From Philonthus cognatus (Eukaryota; Arthropoda; Insecta; Coleoptera; Staphylinidae), in assembly GCA_932526585.2 (NCBI GenBank), contig OW052249.1, forward strand, positions 10,012,424 through 10,076,423: 64,000 nt of DNA, given 5' to 3'. A model generated the notes under the pieces. The model saw only the letters and a program-made list of their open reading frames with translations. It made no database searches and was not told the origin of the DNA. Position numbers and translations under genes: made by a program. Positions 44,629-55,559 of the stretch are shown piece by piece; position 1 is the first letter of the stretch, and the number at the start of each line of letters is the position of its first letter.

Positions 44629-45176
44629 TATAACATGATGACGTTTTATTTGAAATTTATTGATATATATGATATTTTATTAAATTTTAAATATTCTTAT
44701 TAATCGCAGTAGGCATGTTTAATATTAAGTTAATAATTGCTGGAATTTGAGTAGGCTTATATTAGGACGTGATAATAATTACAATTATTTAAAATAAATT
44801 AAATGAAAAGAAATGGATATTATACCTAGGCTTTGTTTATTGACCAACTAAATTTCAGATTTATTTTTCTTAGGTTCTTTGATAATCTATCATCAAATGA
44901 CATTGATATATGAATGCCATGTTGCCACTGATTAATTATTTGCTGAAAGTGGGATTAATAAATGAAACCTGTTCCGCCGCGAAATTAATCTTTATGACAG
45001 GGTAAATAAGCATATGGCAACCATCTGTAAACATAACCTTAAATTTATTTTGAAGACAAAAGTCACAATTACAACCAGAGTATCGAACCAATTATCCAAC
45101 TTTATTAAAAAAATCACCAAACCTGGTTGGTCAATACAAAAAAAAAATACGATTATACTAAAGATTGATAGAAAAA

Positions 45177-46783
45177 TTACAATAAATGCTCAAATTGATT
45201 GCCCCTGTTCAAAACAGGGGCAATCAATTTGCATGAGTTACATGAGTTACATCTATTGCATGAGTTACATCTATTTATGACACTTCTACATGCATTATGA
45301 ATATGACATATAAAATTTACAATATTAATGAAATTTTGTCGTAAAATATTGATATTGTTGTTATTTAATTTATATAAACTGTCCTTTATATAGCCCCAAA
45401 AAAAGAAGTCCAGCGGTGTTAGGTCCGGAGATCGCGGAGGCCATTCTACCGGTCCATTTGTGCCTAACCATTTTGCTCCAAAATTAACATTTAATAAATT
45501 TGTCACTTCTCTGCAATTATGGGGAGGTGCGCCGTCTTGTTGGAAATACAAATGTTCCCCTTGAACTAATGGCAAATTGTCTAAATAGTTCTCAATAATA
45601 TTTTGTTATAAAATGTCTGTATATTTCCGTCCTTTCAAGTTTCCCTCGTAAATTTTATAATACAAGATCCGGTTTCCCAGTAGAGCACACCAACCATTAA
45701 AACCAAATCTACCTTGTGCCTTAATATCAACAGTCCGATGAGGGTTAGAATCGGCCAAATAATGGGCATTGTGCCAATTAAATATTCCCGCGGAGCTTAT
45801 GTATGCTTCGTCGGTCCAAATAAAGTCGTTGTAAAACATTAAAACAATTTATCATAAAGAAAAATTGAGTTTGTCAATAGGTTGCAGAATATTTACAAAA
45901 TATAAAAACGAATTAAAATTAATATCGACTTTCTGCAAAAAGTTTGTCTCCAAATATTCATTGACTGACTGGTACTGGTACACAAAACTGGGGCGAGTGA
46001 AAGTGAAGGAATGTTATTTATAGGTAAAGGATTAAGTCATTAGTGGGTGCAAACAATTTGATACCTGAGAGAGAGTGACATACCGCCTTTAACGGTACAG
46101 TTTCACATAAAGACAATTTATCATAAAGATAAATTGAGTTTGTCAATAGGTTGCAGAATATTTACATAATATAAAAACGAATTAAAATTAATATCGACTT
46201 TCTGCAAAAAGTTTGTCTCCAAATATTTATTGAAACAACTACTCATTGTATAATTCAATATCTGTCGGGGTATTAGCTCGAGAAGTAGTTATTTCAATGA
46301 ATATTTGAAGACAAACTATTTGCAGAAAGTCAATATTAATTTTAATTCGTTGTAAAAGTTCGGATTTGTTAAACATCTAGCTTTGTGCCAGTTACAAAAT
46401 TTTAATCTTCGTTCAAAATTCTCAGGGTTCAAATGGCGTCGAATCGTGTAAGGACGGAATTTATTTCTTTTCAGAATCCTTAAGGCACGATTTCTTGAAA
46501 TTCTTAGTTAGTCTTCTATTTGTCTACTTGATATTTCTGGATTTTCAATTACAGCCCCAAGAACACTAAATCCAGCTTCTTCTGCGTCTAATATATTATA
46601 TTCTCTGGATCTCGGAATAGTAAAGGAACCGTGCTTGATGAGATTCGTCTTCAACCACTGGAATATGGCTTTATCGGGCTGTCTTCTCTCCGGATATCGA
46701 GTATAATATGCAATATTAGAATTACTGTTGCTTTGAATAAAGCATTCTAACATATCAAACTTTTCGTAATTTCCGTACTTCAT
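45177..46783 (-). pseudogene. DD41D transposase split by a 0.5 kb insertion
   Basis: The N-terminus MKYGNYEKFDMLECFIQ with DKAIFQWLKTNL and GAVIENPEISSRQIED is followed by a stop (~46507). The frame then gives LRISRNRALRILKRNK and FERRLKFCNWHK up to ~46358. After the insertion (45837-46346) it resumes FIWTDEAYISSAGIFNWH, HRTVDIKAQGRFGFNGWCAL, FQQDGAPPHNCREV and WPPRSPDLTPLDFFFWGYIK, with 41 residues between the last two Asp, and ends FEHLL. Near the C-terminus a repeated asn/ser/cys stretch comes from a tandem gttacatctat-type expansion (45235-45280). The family is the same as 42729-43793. Confidence 0.85.
45837..46346. repeat. Insertion with 11-bp flanking repeats and three internal copies
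   Basis: It is flanked by tcgttgtaaaa at 45826-45836 and 46347-46357. Inside, aatttatcataaag to tctccaaatattcattga occurs at 45845-45962 and 46108-46229, and an inverted part at 46288-46346. It encodes nothing. Confidence 0.75.
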
Positions 46784-46943
46784 GTTTAAACACTTAGTTT
46801 ATTAATACATAACACAATACAACAAACAACTAATATAATAACAACGTTGTTGTTATTTGTTTCATGCGTAACAGGCATCATTTTATTTAGAAGCCTACTG
46901 CGTTTAATGAGAAATATTTAAAATCTAATAAAAATATAAAATA

Positions 46944-48354
46944 CTGCCTTTCAAAAAAAAATCAGAACACCAAGTATTTATTGCACGATTTTAATAAAAT
47001 TTACACAATTTGATCATGTAAACGAACTGTATCGATGATCAAAAAATCTTGAAAAACAAAAGAACAAATGAATAAAAATTAATAATGTGTTGGGCCTCCA
47101 CGATTTCCCAAACACTCATTAACACGTCGAGGCATGCTAGAAATCAGGCTGTCAATATCGAGTTGGGGTATTTCATTCCAAACTTCGATAATTTGACCTC
47201 TAAGTTCCATTACAGTGTTAGCGGGGCGCTGTAAGTTACTTATTCTAACACCTATCATATCCCAAACATGTTCTATTGGCCTGGAGAACGAGATGGCCAA
47301 GGTAACAAATTGATTTCGGCACTATCAAAAAACTGTCTTGTAATGGCCGCTGTGTGAGGTCGAGCATTATCTTCCTGAAAAATGGGGTTCTGCAAGCCAT
47401 TTACATAGGGCACTAACACTGGCCGTAAAATGTTGTCAATATACCGAATCGCGTTAAGACTTGCTTCTAAAAAAACTAGAGGACACCGACTACCATATGC
47501 TATCGCCCCCCAAACCATAACTCCCTGTGTAAGAGCCGTATGTCTTTCAACAGCAAATTGTAAAATTCTGCGTTCACCGCGTCGACGTCTCACTCTTCTG
47601 CGACCATCATGAGCGCATAAACAGAACCGAGACTCATCGCTGAAGATAATGTTATTCCATTCATGGGTCCAATGTTGTCTTTCCCTGCACCAATCAAGTC
47701 TTGCTCTGCGATGCTGCGGAGTAAGAGGTAGACACAATTGTGGACGGTAGGATCTTATACCAAAACTGCGGATTCTTCTGTAAACAGTAGCCATGGATAC
47801 TCTTTGGCCTTTTAGAGCCAACCAGTCATTTACCAATGCCCGCGACGTTGTAAATCTGTCCCTTAAAGTTGTAAGACGAAGAGCTCGATCTTCACGCTCA
47901 GTGGTGCTTCTTGGACGTCCTGATCCAAGTCTACGTCGATTCTCCCCAGCTTCGGACCATCTAGACCAGCAGCGTACGATCACCGATACACTACGGTCTA
48001 CCCTTTCAGCAATAGCACGAACCGAAAAACCCGCTTCTCGCATTCCAATAATGCGACCCCTTTCAAATTCACTTAGATGATGATATTGTGCACGCCGACG
48101 AACACGGGGCATCTTTTTATGTTTTACAAACTGAAACGTCAAACTACTCAGAGGCTACTTGAATATTAGAAGCAATTACATTAAAAAATCAGCAGCTCTT
48201 CATAATGGTAAAATCAAGGAAAAATACCATTAAATAGTAACTAAAACAATTGATTTTTTGATCATCGATGCAGTTCATTTACATGATCAAATTCTGTAAA
48301 TTTCATTAAAATCGTCCAATAAATACTTTGTGTTCTAATTTTTTTGAAAGACAG
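46944..48354. mobile_element. Tc1-like (DD34E) transposon
   Basis: TA flanks ctgcctttcaaaaaaaaatc and its inverted match ...tttttttgaaagacag. The TIR extends about 110 bp (including gatcatgtaaacgaactg and catcgatg). Length is 1411 bp. Confidence 0.92.
47079..48112 (-). pseudogene. Tc1-like DD34E transposase, one 7-nt deletion
   Basis: The start MPRVRRRAQYHHLSEFERGR is preferred over an ATG 10 codons upstream because Tc1-like proteins begin this way. Two HTH motifs follow (GFSVRAIAERVDRSVSVIVR, then FTTSRALVNDW), with a GRPRSTT hook between them. The catalytic core reads IIFSDESRFCL and FQEDNARPHTAA, then PWPSRSP. At 47280-47283 only two bases separate the SP and PIEHVWD codons where nine are expected (DLS). 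This breaks the frame, which otherwise continues to NRGGPTHY. One event inactivates an otherwise open gene. Confidence 0.92.
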
Positions 48355-48659
48355 TATATATCTCAATAAATTGCAAATATAACATCAACATATTATATAT
48401 CAATGAAAAGAGAAACAAATAACAAATTTATTAATAGCACAGCCAACTATAACTTTTATTTAAAAAAATATATCTTCTAGAAATAATCTGTAAATTGCAT
48501 TCGATTCTCCTCGAAAAAGTACCTGTAAAACATACAATTCTTATCTTGATGAAATAATTAATGACTGAGATATTATTAAAAGTCGAACATGGAAAATATT
48601 GAATTTTTGGCTATAACTTGAAAACAAAAGACGATATCTAATTTAAGATAAATGATAAT

Positions 48660-49214
48660 TTGAATTTTTGTTCATTGGATTTTGATCAGATTTTGAAACC
48701 CCGTCGAAGACCAATACTGTTTAATAATATCTGTGACAAGAATGGTACAGGTTATTTGGATTCAGCTGCTAAACTTTCCATTGCCGGTAAAACGTTGTTT
48801 GAAATGCTAAAACGAGAAGGTTACCAGTTCAGTAAGAAGAGAGTTTGTACTTCGTTGGCTGATGGTAGTACTCAAGATCGAGATGTATTAGTTTGTATGG
48901 TGACAGTAAAACTCAAGACCAAACTAATCCCTACGACTTTTGTTGTGTTACCCGAAGCCAAGATCTATACACTCCTAGGTGTAGATTTCATAGAAGATGC
49001 TAAAATAGTGTCAAATCTTCATGACCGAATTTGGCATTTTACTGATGATCCACATACTGTTTTTAAACATGAATATAAAGATAGTTCAAAAACTCTAACG
49101 GCGGATTTCACATACATTTATTTAAGACGGGTTTACGTAAGAGGGTATTATATTTTATTACGGTGTTATATTTTTTTGGATTTCACAAACAAACATTTGC
49201 AATGGCTTACGTAA
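48660..49214 (+). pseudogene. LTR-retrotransposon aspartic protease fragment
   Basis: It contains RRPILFNNICDKNGTGYLDS, AAKLSIAGKTLFEMLKREG, LADGSTQDRDVLV and TFVVLPEAKIYTLLGVDFIE. This is the layout of a gypsy-type retropepsin (D-S/T-G-A catalytic loop, here DSAA; later a LLG turn). It starts and ends abruptly with no RT in sight. The DSAA change would impair catalysis. Confidence 0.7.
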
Positions 49215-49994
49215 CACCATGTATAAGACCGGTGTTAATTTTTTTGGCTGTGTAAACTAACTTTAACAAACGAAAATATCTACGGTACGTCATTGTCTGT
49301 CATGCAGTCATTGTCTTTCGCCGGATTCGTTGTTTTGTGAATTGTTGTAATTTTATAATAATGGATACTAAAACGACGAGAGTAAAATGTAAAAATTATA
49401 CAGAGATTGAAAAAAGGGGGTTATTGTATATCGATTTACCTTGATTTTTGAGATTCTGAAAACGGAATCAACGTGTATGGGACGCACGAATCTAAAGTTC
49501 GTTGGTTAAGGCGACTTACCGTTTGGCCACGAATTAAATTTTAAGTTCCACTTTTGAGGTTATATATGGTCGTATTTTCAGCTAAATAAGCACATTAGGG
49601 ATACCTGTTACACACATGATGAAATTATCTCCAAAATGATGACGTAATTCATCCAATATGTAGTGTTATCTCCATCAATTCAGTCAATATCACGATATTA
49701 ATTTTACACTAAAATTGATGTCTACTGACGTTTATTTAAAATAATGGATATATAAATCAAGATTGATTCGCATCAATCAAGATTACATTTCAATACATCT
49801 AGCGCCATCTATTTTTTATATCGTAAATTAGAATCATAGGTATTCTAATTTACGATATAAAAAAATAGATGTATTAAAATGTAATAAATGTAATGTGATA
49901 AATATTAACTGTTTACAAAAACTGTCATCGACATCTTTGGGAATGATGTAAAATATTAATGTTAATTTTTAAATATTCAGGAGCTGTTCCGTAC
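49215..49994. other. No gene; contains a hairpin at ~49795-49870
   Basis: catctattttttatatcgta / tacgatataaaaaaatagatg with attctaat arms forms a ~35 bp stem. Nothing else was recognised. Confidence 0.55.
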
Positions 49995-50395
49995 ACGCAA
50001 AGAGACTTACGCAATTTATTCTATTGCAAACTTTTCTCCTAACCTAACCTAACCTAACAGTATGTAGAATAATTAATGAACGCAAAGAGATTTAAGCAAT
50101 TTATTCTATTGCAAACCTTTCTCCTAACATAACCTAACCTACAAGTATGTGGAATAGTCACCGTGCGCAAAGAGACTTACGCAGTTTATTCTATTGAACA
50201 CCTTTCTCCTAACCTAATCTTAAAGTATGTGGAATAGTCATCGTCTACAAAGAGACATACGCAATTTATTCTATTGCAAGCCTTTCTCCTAACCTAACCT
50301 AGAAGTATGTGAAATATTTATCTTGCGCAAAAATACTTTCGCAATTTATTCTATTGCAAACCTTTCTACTAACCTAACTTAAAAACACATAAAAT
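49995..50395. repeat. Five-unit, ~80 bp tandem array with CCTAA runs
   Basis: Units start at 49995, 50080, 50165, 50245 and 50325. Each has cgcaaagagacttacgcaat, tattctattgcaaacctttc, tcctaacctaac and agtatgtggaatagtca. The first unit has four CCTAA/CTAAC repeats. No gene is seen from 50396 to 50930. Confidence 0.85.
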
Positions 50396-50930
50396 CGCCT
50401 AAGCATAATAAAATGTTTATCTGCATCTTATTATTTTATAGAAAAATGTGTGGCTATACTTAGCCTTAAATCAGATAATTTTGCTTGGTTATGTGGTTAT
50501 ATTCAATTATTTTAATTGTATTTAAATTTAGCTGTGTGTCTACTAACCAAACTGGATATGCCGTACAAATTTAATTTTAGTAAAAACAGTGAATTAAATA
50601 TAAAAGTAATATTTGTTATTATAATATATTCCATTTGCTTCTGGATCTCGCCTAGCCTTGCTTTCGTGTTGTTATGTTGCAGTATAAACATTTACATTTT
50701 TTTATTAGTTGCCACTTCTGATTCCTTATTTTAACAGTGTTGCAATAATTTATGATATCATAAGTAATCCTCTTTTTAATTTTTAAGAGGTTTATTGTTA
50801 ATCTTGCAACAATTATTTCGCCACGCGGTCGCTTCTTCGAGCATTTTATTATTAAATCAAATTAATCTAGTGTTGCAATGCTGTGTCAATGTCAAAGTGA
50901 AAAATAATTTCAGGCACATATTAAATATTA

Positions 50931-51975
50931 ACATGCCAAAGATTATCTCTGAATCAAAAAGGTTACAAATTCTGAAATCCTACAAACATTTTAGGCAAAG
51001 TAATCCAAATCTACAGCATCACAATATTATTACGATTTTAATAGATATTTTTGGGGTATGTCTAGTATTTTAATTATCATATATATTTAATTAAAGATAA
51101 TTACGTTTCAGGTAGGGAGATCTTCATTACAATTAATTTTACGACAAAGACCTGACGAATTGAAATCTACTACTTCTGGCAAACGATCTAAAAACAGCCA
51201 TTTTTGGAATCACCTAGCTAGAAAAGATCTGCAACAACTAATTTGGCAATATAACTCTAGAAATCAGTATTTTACTTTGAGAGATCTTTTGAATGATATG
51301 AAAGAAAATTATGAGTTCCATGGGAGTAGAACAACACTTTATAGGGTTGCGATTTTTTTATTATATTCGAAAAACAATGACCGAGATTACCATGCCACAA
51401 TGGATGGTAATACTTTTCAAAATTGGGTGGTTAATCAACTTATTCCTGCTTTGGCTAAGCTTTCAGGGAAATGTGTAGTTATTATGGATAATGCTGCATA
51501 CCATTCTGTGCAATTAGACAAAACTCCTTCATTTTCTTGTAAGAAATGCGAAATGCAGGAGTGGTTGGTTAAACACAATGTAAAATTCAATCCAAAATTA
51601 ACCAAAAAGGAACTATGGGCTTTATTTATACCTTTTCGATCGAATGACAAAATGTACGTAGTTGATGACATTTTGAGAAAGAACGGGCACGAAGTTCTTA
51701 GATTACCGCCATACCATTGTCAATACAATCCAATTGAAATGGCATGGGGGTTTTGTAAGACTTACTACAATAAGCACATAAATTCTAAGCAACCATCTAA
51801 GGATCGTGTTCAGAATTTATGGCTTGAGTCTCTCTCAAAATGTACATCCGATATGTGGCAAAATTTCTGTGATCATTGTGAAAAACTTATTTCGGATGAC
51901 TGGACAAAACACATGGGGAACCTTTCTTTTGAAACCATTCCTCCTTTTATTATTTCGCTTGGGGAATCTGGAATC
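50931..51975 (+). pseudogene. IS630/Tc1-like DDE transposase with internal deletion
   Basis: Exon 1 (MPKIISESKRLQILKSYKHF...) ends near 51056. A ~57 bp intron (gtatgt...tttcag) leads to VGRSSLQLILRQRPDEL. The N-terminal HTH is followed by HGSRTTLYRVAIFLLYSKNN, then directly DYHATMDGNTFQNWV. The segment that normally carries the first catalytic Asp (the TDES-like block) is missing. The second catalytic motif VVIMDNAAYHSVQL and the third LPPYHCQYNPIEMAWGFCK are intact. The frame stays open into the following inverted repeat, to 52179, but the protein-like part ends near ISLGE. Without the first Asp it cannot be active. Confidence 0.8.
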
Positions 51976-51983
51976 TCAGAACA

Positions 51984-52563
51984 ATTTTTTGTCCACATCA
52001 TCAGTATTTTCTTTTTCTATATCCTTAAGACTCTCATTGTTACCATCTTTATCTTCATCGTGAACACTTTTCGTCATCGAAGAAGACCTTTTTTCTCTTT
52101 CCACCGTTGCTATTTCTTCTGGTTTCAGTTGTCTCCAATTTTCTTTTTCCTTAGTATTATTTTTATCCAAAACAGTTGAACTATCATCATTTAATCCTTC
52201 TCTAGTTTCTTCATCAAGATCTCCTTCATTTGAAAAGGGTTTTGAAAAAACCTCTACAAATGAAGGAGATCTTGATGAAGAAACTAGAGAAGGATTAAAT
52301 TAATTAAGTCTGATGATAGTTCAACTGTTTTGGATAAAAACGATACTAAGGAAAAAGAAAATTGGAGACAACTGAAACCAGAAGAAATAGCAACGGTGGA
52401 AAGAGAAAAAAGGTCGTCTTCTTCGATGACAGCGGAAAATTAACCATCAAAAGTGAGCAGGAAAAGTGTTCACGATGAAGATAAAGATGGTAACAATGAG
52501 AGTCTTAAGGATGTAGAAAAAGAAAAGACTGATGATGTGGACAAAAAATTGAGTAAGAATAAG
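51984..52563. repeat. Inverted duplication of a coding-like fragment (hairpin)
   Basis: The left arm 51984-52228 and right arm 52256-52563 are inverted copies separated by a ~25 bp loop (gggttttgaaaaaacc). The right arm has about 36 extra bases near 52430. Read on the right arm's plus strand or the left arm's minus strand, both give KEKENWRQLKPEEIATVERE. Confidence 0.88.
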
Positions 52564-52670
52564 GGATCAAAAGAAGATGTTGTTGATGGCGTTGATCATA
52601 GGCGTACCGAGATGCAAGATACAGGGCGTACGTTTGTAACGAACTTTACTTACATCAATTGTCACAGCTG
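52256..52670 (+). pseudogene. Unidentified acidic/lysine-rich coding fragment
   Basis: It reads LKPEEIATVEREKRSSSSMT, a stop at ~52441, then RKSVHDEDKDGNNESLKDVE and VDGVDHRRTEMQDTGRTF to a stop at 52671. It is highly charged and looks like an extract of a longer gene. Part of it is copied in inverse to the left. The family is not recognised. Confidence 0.45.
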
Positions 52671-52840
52671 ATAAATGTGAGATATATGGGTTGGCAATCG
52701 ATGCTAGTCCATCTATATATTATTAACTTTATGAAAGTGTACGTCTTTGTTTTAATTTATCTATAATTTAATAGATTTATGGGTCCGGCTATACAAAAAG
52801 TTGCCGGAGCGCTCAGAAATCAGACTGCGCTGGGATTTCA

Positions 52841-52952
52841 GCTAAGCACAAGCGATCTTCCAGAGTAGCCTCCTAATTGCATCTCTGCTATGCATAAGCG
52901 AGTTGAAATTAGACCGGCTAGAGTACCGAGAGGTTTCTGCTATGTATAAGCG
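52841..52952. repeat. gctatgcataagcg motif array, left part (3 copies)
   Basis: Copies lie at 52841 (gctaagcacaagcg), 52887 and 52939 (gctatgtataagcg), about 50 bp apart. Four more lie beyond the retrotransposon at 55221-55463. Confidence 0.7.
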
Positions 52953-53044
52953 ATTGCTCCTCGTTTTTTTTTTCCACATGAGGTGGTATCGCTTAGCGTC
53001 CCTGCACTACGGTCTCCGTGGTCCTTTTGTGTCCTCTGGTTATT

Positions 53045-55205
53045 TTACTCCTTGTATATTCCTGTGTCTTCTAAGAAGTCCAGGAGTTTGGGCCAGGGGA
53101 TGTTCTTGAGCTGTTCTTCAGGAAGCACGGGCTTCCCGAGTTGCTCCGTGCGTTGCCGTTTATAGGCTTCGCATGTGCACAGTAGGTGTTGGGGAGTTTC
53201 CTCTTCTTCCAAGCACCCACGGCATAGGGGGCTTTTCTTAAGACCCATCCTATGTTTGTGCTTATTCAGGTCACAGTGCCCAGTAACCAGTCCTGTGATT
53301 TTCCTTAGATTCATTCTGCTCAGTCCTGACAGCGCTAATGCGCTATCAGGTACCGGGCCATCTAGGAAGAGTCTCGTGTGCCTCATTCCCATTTGGTTGT
53401 GCCATGCCTTTGTATGCTCCTCTGCTAACTTGCGTCGGATTATTTCCTTTCCGGTTTCATGTGGTATTCCGAAAGCGGGTTCAGGTCCTATAAATTCACC
53501 TGTTGCCCCTTGTTTGGCCAGCAAGTCGGCCCCCAAGTGTCCAATAATTCCTTGGTCCTTGGGTATCCATACTAGCTGTGTTTTTGTTGTTGTCGCCAGT
53601 GCGTCCAGCCTGTTTATGCAGTCTATAACCAGTCTGGACTGAACTCTCGGCGAGGCTAGCGCTTTTAGGGCTGCCTGGCTGTCCGACATAATGGTAATTG
53701 GTCCTTTGTTGAGTCCCGACTCCATTATGTGGTGAGCACACCAGTCAATGGCGGCCACTTCAGCCTAGAAGATGGAGGCATGTTTCCCCAGAGCAACCGT
53801 GAATTGTTTGCTCCGGTTACAGCCTCCATAGATACCAGCCCCGGTTCCTTTTGTGTTTTTGGACCCGTCTGTGTACCAGATGGTTTCTTTACTCGTTCCC
53901 GGGTATGTTCCATTTGTCCATTTACTCCGCTGTGGTATGATTATTTTGAATCTGCGGGATGGGTGTACGATTTTAGTGAAATCGGACCTCATTTTTAGGA
54001 TTTCTTCTTCTTGTAGCACATTAAATGTTTCCGGTCTAGATGACCCTACATTTAAAGTGTGTCCATTTATGTGCAGTCTGTAGGCTGCCTGTCTGGCTTT
54101 CATCATAACATATAGATGTAGTGGTGGAAGCGATAATATGTGTTCCATGGCTGCTGTGGGCGTTGTTCTCATTGCCCCAGTAATCAGCAGAAACGCCTGT
54201 CGTTGCACTCTTTCGAGTTTTACGGCTGCGCTCTTGGTTTAGGTTTTTTCTTCCCAAGCGAGCGCCGCGTATGTCACTATGGGTCTTATGACCACGGTGT
54301 ATAGCCATTTGGTCATACTGGGTCTCAGTCCCCATGTGCGTCCTACCATTTTTCTGGTCGCAAAAAGTCCTCTCATGGCCCTTTTGCTGATGTTCTCCAG
54401 GTGGAAGTTGAAGTTCAATCTGGTATCAAGTATGACCCCTAGATATTTTACTTCATTTTTGATTGGGACTTCCATTTCATACATGCGTAGCGATGTTATG
54501 TCATCAGTTTTTCGTCTCCCGGTGAAGGGGACTATCGCCGTTTTGGCCGGGTTTACAGCTAGCCCTTCGTTCTTGCACCATCTTTCCACGGTAGTTAGTG
54601 CCCTCTGCATCAGGCTTGATACAGTGGTCCCAAACTTCCCGCTAACTAGAATGGTCAGATCATCTGCGTACCCCAGGGCATAAATGCCCTGGTTTTCAAG
54701 TAGCAGCAGAAGGTCGTCCATGACGAGGCACCACAGGAACGGCGAGAGAACCCCTCCCTGGGGGCACCCGCCAGCGACCACCGCTTCTGCTGTCTTTCCG
54801 TATAGAGTAGTTGTTACAGTCCGGCTCCTGAGCATCTTGTTCACCCAGTGTCGGACCTGCGGGTAAATCCCTCTTTTCTCCATTGCTGTTGCTATGGAGT
54901 TGAAGGTTGTGTTGTCAAACGCCCCTTCAATGTCCAGAAAGGCCCCCAACGCAATGTCTTTGCATTGTATGGTCCTTTCGCATCTGCTCACTAGCTGGTG
55001 GATTGCCAGTTCGCATGACTTTACCGCTTGGTAGGCATATTGTTGACGGTGTAGTGGTGAGTCCTTTAGGACTCCTTCCCGTATGTGCCTGTCTACTAGT
55101 TTTTCTAGTAGTTTTAAAATGAATGATGACAAGCTGATCGGTCTGTAAGATTTGGCCTCCTCCTCCTCGTTAGAACATAGCATTACCTGTACCCGTTCCG
55201 TTGAA
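53045..55205 (-). pseudogene. Jockey/I-type non-LTR retrotransposon ORF2 (RT, RNase H, zinc tail), two stops
   Basis: The minus strand starts in RT with AKSYRPISLSSFILKLLEKL. It continues FLDIEGAFDNTTFNS, GGCPQGGVLSPFLWCLVMDD and GYADDLTILVSG (YADD catalytic box), then NEVKYLGVILDTRLNF. RNase H follows: TIWYTDGSKNTKGTGAGI, then AEVAAIDWCAHH, TIMSDSQAALKAL and GHLGADLLAKQGA, the D-E-D-D set. The C-terminus has CRGCLEEEETPQHLLCTC, a CCHC knuckle, and stops at 53045. In-frame stops lie at ~54241 (TAA) and ~53765 (TAG in place of a Gln codon). There is no frameshift. The endonuclease domain and 5' end are missing, so it is a 5'-truncated copy that decayed by only two point changes. Confidence 0.93.
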
Positions 55206-55220
55206 TTCCAGGAGAGTCCT

Positions 55221-55463
55221 GCTACGTATAAGCGTTCTCTCTCTGTTAAATTCAAATACCCGTACCTATTCCGTTGAATCACAGAGGAGTTCTGCTATGC
55301 ATAAGCGCTCTCCGGATCCCATTCTGAGCTGTATTACCCGTATATGTGTGCTACTGTTACCGCAGCGGTAACGTGTTAGTTTGCGCGTCTGCTACGCATA
55401 AGCGACCGCTAACCAACACTGGAAGTTGGCAGACCTTCCTACTACTGCTGCTACGCATAAGTG
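55221..55463. repeat. gctatgcataagcg motif array, right part (4 copies)
   Basis: Copies lie at 55221, 55294, 55391 and 55450. A longer unit is shared by the first two (ttccgttgaat, then gagtcctgctacgtataagc / gagttctgctatgcataagc). Confidence 0.7.
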
Positions 55464-55559
55464 CTACAGTAAGGAGGCCTGTAATTGTATACAAATGTAT
55501 TGTAAATATTTACTTATTGTGTTTATTTAAACTTAAAACCAGCATATTTAATTAAGGGT

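Larger units (their letters stand above)
42028..48648. mobile_element. TIR element (CAGGGTGGCCCAAATTGG), second copy, with nested elements
   Basis: The left arm 42028-42387 is mirrored by 48357-48648 (caatattttccatgttcgac..., cagtcattaattatttcatc). The outermost part of the right arm is lost at 48648. Between the arms lie a DD41D mariner element (42390-44628), a minus-strand DD41D transposase (45177-46783) that may be this element's own gene, and a Tc1-like element (46944-48354). Confidence 0.7.

Noticed and set aside
49995..50395. CCTAA runs as a chromosome end
   Set aside because: The runs are short, embedded in an 80 bp unit and flanked on both sides by ordinary repeat-rich DNA.
53175..55122. 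Several plus-strand frames of 60-155 codons
   Set aside because: They are antisense to the Jockey/I-type ORF2 and have no motifs of their own.
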